A stretch of DNA of 64,000 nucleotides from CAYPFY01 sp964410105 (lineage in GTDB: Bacteria > Bacteroidota > Ignavibacteria > UBA10030 > SZUA-254): assembly GCA_964410105.1 (NCBI GenBank), contig CAYPFY010000005.1:136493-200492 (forward strand). Direction: 5' to 3'. Positions 62,864 through 64,000 of this stretch are shown here, piece by piece. Both the position numbers and the translations under genes were made by a program. Position 1 is the stretch's first letter, and each line of letters opens with the position of its first letter. Below the pieces are notes generated by a model. That model made no database searches. It was given only the letters and a program-made list of their open reading frames with translations, and had not been told where the DNA came from.

Positions 62864-63817
62864 ATGGCATATTTCCGGCGGATGGCACGAATGGGAGCAT
62901 ACGGCAGTCTCGTCATTGCGGCGACTCTGGGATTCGGTAGCGCCGCATTCTCTCAGGGGGATTCGCTCGTGGAGGTCATCCCGCTGGCCGTCGGAAACTC
63001 CTGGGTCTACGAATTCCAGGGTCACCGATTCTTCTATAAACCCCCGATCGCTCTGGAGGACTCAGGAAGCTCCCTCGTCAGCATCAGCGGCCGCGAAGAG
63101 CATGGCGATACGGCGGTGTGGCACGTGGAGGAACATCTCGTGGGGCGGCGGCGCGTACACGGCTGTGATTTCGGCTGCTTTGATACGACATTCACGCTCG
63201 ACTCGACGTTCTCCCATTCGTTTCAGGAGCTGCTCTCGGGACAACGTCGATTGTTCAATAACTGCAATCCGAGCGTCGGGGACGTGCTCGACCTTCCGGT
63301 ATTCTCGTTCGGTTGCCTTGGAATTCCCGACACCGGATTCATCTTCAGATATTCCGCCGTCGATTCGGCCGGGATGACCGAGATCGTCCGGTATGATGAC
63401 GACAGAGTACGCTGGTATACCCTGCTCAAGCGCTCGGTCGGGGTACTTGCGGACACCGCGTGGATGAATCAAGTCATCATTTCATGGAGGTATGCGGAAC
63501 TGAAGGGCTTCACGGTCGGGACAGGGAGGAGCACGGGGGGGCGGCTGCCGGAAGTGCTCGAGCTCTCTCAGAACTTTCCCAATCCGTTCAACCCCTCTAC
63601 GACGATTGAATATTCACTCCCTCATGCCGCTGCGATACGTCTCGAAGTGTTCAACGTGCTCGGGGAACGGGTCGCTCTCCCTGACGAAGGCCCGCGGCCC
63701 CCGGGACGGCATGAAGTTTGGTGGGATGCGACGGGAATGCCGACAGGGGCGTACGTTCTCCGTCTTACTGCGGCGGGAGCCGCCCCTCTCATGCGCATGA
63801 TGACGCTCGTGCGTTGA
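62864..63817 (+). CDS. T9SS-exported protein of unknown function
   Basis: A 317-residue protein with a signal peptide (about 1-30, ending SAAFSQ). A beta-rich middle part follows, with several cysteines (around 99-150) and FPLAVGNSWVYEF-like start. The C-terminal type-A T9SS sorting domain (about 228-317) contains NFPNPFNPSTTIEYSLP, the FNVLGERV turn and a final MMTLVR. It should be exported to the surface. It converges on another sorting-domain gene at the right edge. Confidence 0.85.
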   Translation: MAYFRRMARMGAYGSLVIAATLGFGSAAFSQGDSLVEVIPLAVGNSWVYEFQGHRFFYKPPIALEDSGSSLVSISGREEHGDTAVWHVEEHLVGRRRVHGCDFGCFDTTFTLDSTFSHSFQELLSGQRRLFNNCNPSVGDVLDLPVFSFGCLGIPDTGFIFRYSAVDSAGMTEIVRYDDDRVRWYTLLKRSVGVLADTAWMNQVIISWRYAELKGFTVGTGRSTGGRLPEVLELSQNFPNPFNPSTTIEYSLPHAAAIRLEVFNVLGERVALPDEGPRPPGRHEVWWDATGMPTGAYVLRLTAAGAAPLMRMMTLVR

Positions 63818-63954
63818 GCGCGCTCCGCGCCTTCCAGCAGACACCTCCCCCCTCCTCCCTCCGCCCGCATAGCAGACTCCGGTGGAACGCTTGAAGATCG
63901 TTGGCATTTGCAACACCCTGTTAATGTTAGCAAGGTGTTAGCAGAGAGGGGTCC

Positions 63955-64000
63955 TCACCTCAGAAGGACCAACTTTCTCATCTGAATGAAACTCCGGGCC
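63955..64000 (-). CDS. 3' end of another T9SS cargo gene (truncated by window)
   Basis: On the minus strand the last 46 bases read ...RSFIQMRKLVLLR followed by TGA at 63955. This basic, hydrophobic tail is the typical end of a type-A T9SS sorting domain and matches the ends of the other two cargo proteins here (TMVLLK, MMTLVR). The rest of the gene is outside the window. Between it and the converging gene, CAACACC and GGTGTT form a loose inverted repeat (about 63918-63944). Confidence 0.6.
   Translation of the reverse strand, partial: ARSFIQMRKLVLLR

Noticed and set aside
1..64000. CRISPR array, insertion sequence or prophage
   Set aside because: No regularly spaced direct repeats, transposase, integrase or phage structural genes were seen anywhere in the window.

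Overview
The window looks like a GC-rich chromosome segment of a member of the Bacteroidota/Chlorobiota-Ignavibacteria side of the FCB group. The main evidence is three proteins that end in type IX secretion (T9SS) type-A sorting domains, with the NFPNPFNPST signature or a basic LVLLR-type tail. Other evidence is a fused aspartokinase-homoserine dehydrogenase in a compact thrA-thrB-thrC operon, and many 4-base ATGA start/stop overlaps. Promoter-like sites are unusually regular (TTGACA-like, 17-base spacer, TATCTT-like). This placement is inference from gene content; there is no rRNA or other phylogenetic marker here.

Bases 1-28.3 kb are almost entirely minus-strand and mostly housekeeping. 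They hold a truncated MFS/spermidine-synthase-like fusion; an acyl-CoA dehydrogenase; and a tight seven-gene run (glutaryl-CoA dehydrogenase, guaB, Xaa-Pro peptidase, glycosyltransferase, purD, sugar epimerase, meaB). Next come a two-gene response-regulator unit and a large exported arginine/agmatine-deiminase-family protein with HYR repeats. Then the threonine operon, which sits between two Ser/Thr kinase-TPR proteins, the upstream one translationally coupled to thrA. Small DUF2752 and TM2 membrane proteins, a DsrE-like protein and a tRNA-Pro(TGG) follow.

Bases 28.6-46.3 kb are an accessory-looking, mainly plus-strand region. A thioredoxin-like protein and an aquaporin-family channel come first, then a carbohydrate-oxidation block (GMC oxidoreductase, NDH-2, GH63-like glucosidase, glucose 1-dehydrogenase, glycogen debranching enzyme). 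The block contains a shortened VOC-family remnant. Its last gene reads antisense into the frameshifted C-terminal end of an OmpR-type regulator, which suggests a recombination junction. Two methyltransferases, Ada, an aldo/keto reductase, an AT-richer orphan secreted protein, an exported cupin and a GrpB-family protein follow.

Bases 46.3-64 kb return to compact housekeeping organisation: a BatA-like membrane protein, hflX and an inositol-phosphatase gene whose best start is CTG, all on the plus strand. Opposite is a ten-gene minus-strand run (murI, CADD-type pABA-synthase homologue, deformylase-like, phhB, TPR, pyrE, mscS, nudix, zinc-ribbon, pyrimidine-nucleoside phosphorylase). A plus-strand run follows (membrane protein, aldehyde dehydrogenase, lipoprotein, YbjQ, large Rossmann protein). 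The right end has two converging T9SS cargo genes, the last cut by the window edge.

Most notable are the CADD-type gene beside phhB, the exported deiminase with all catalytic residues, the kinase-thrABC coupling, the glucan/glucose oxidation block with decayed gene fragments at its edges, and promoters that may drive leaderless transcripts.
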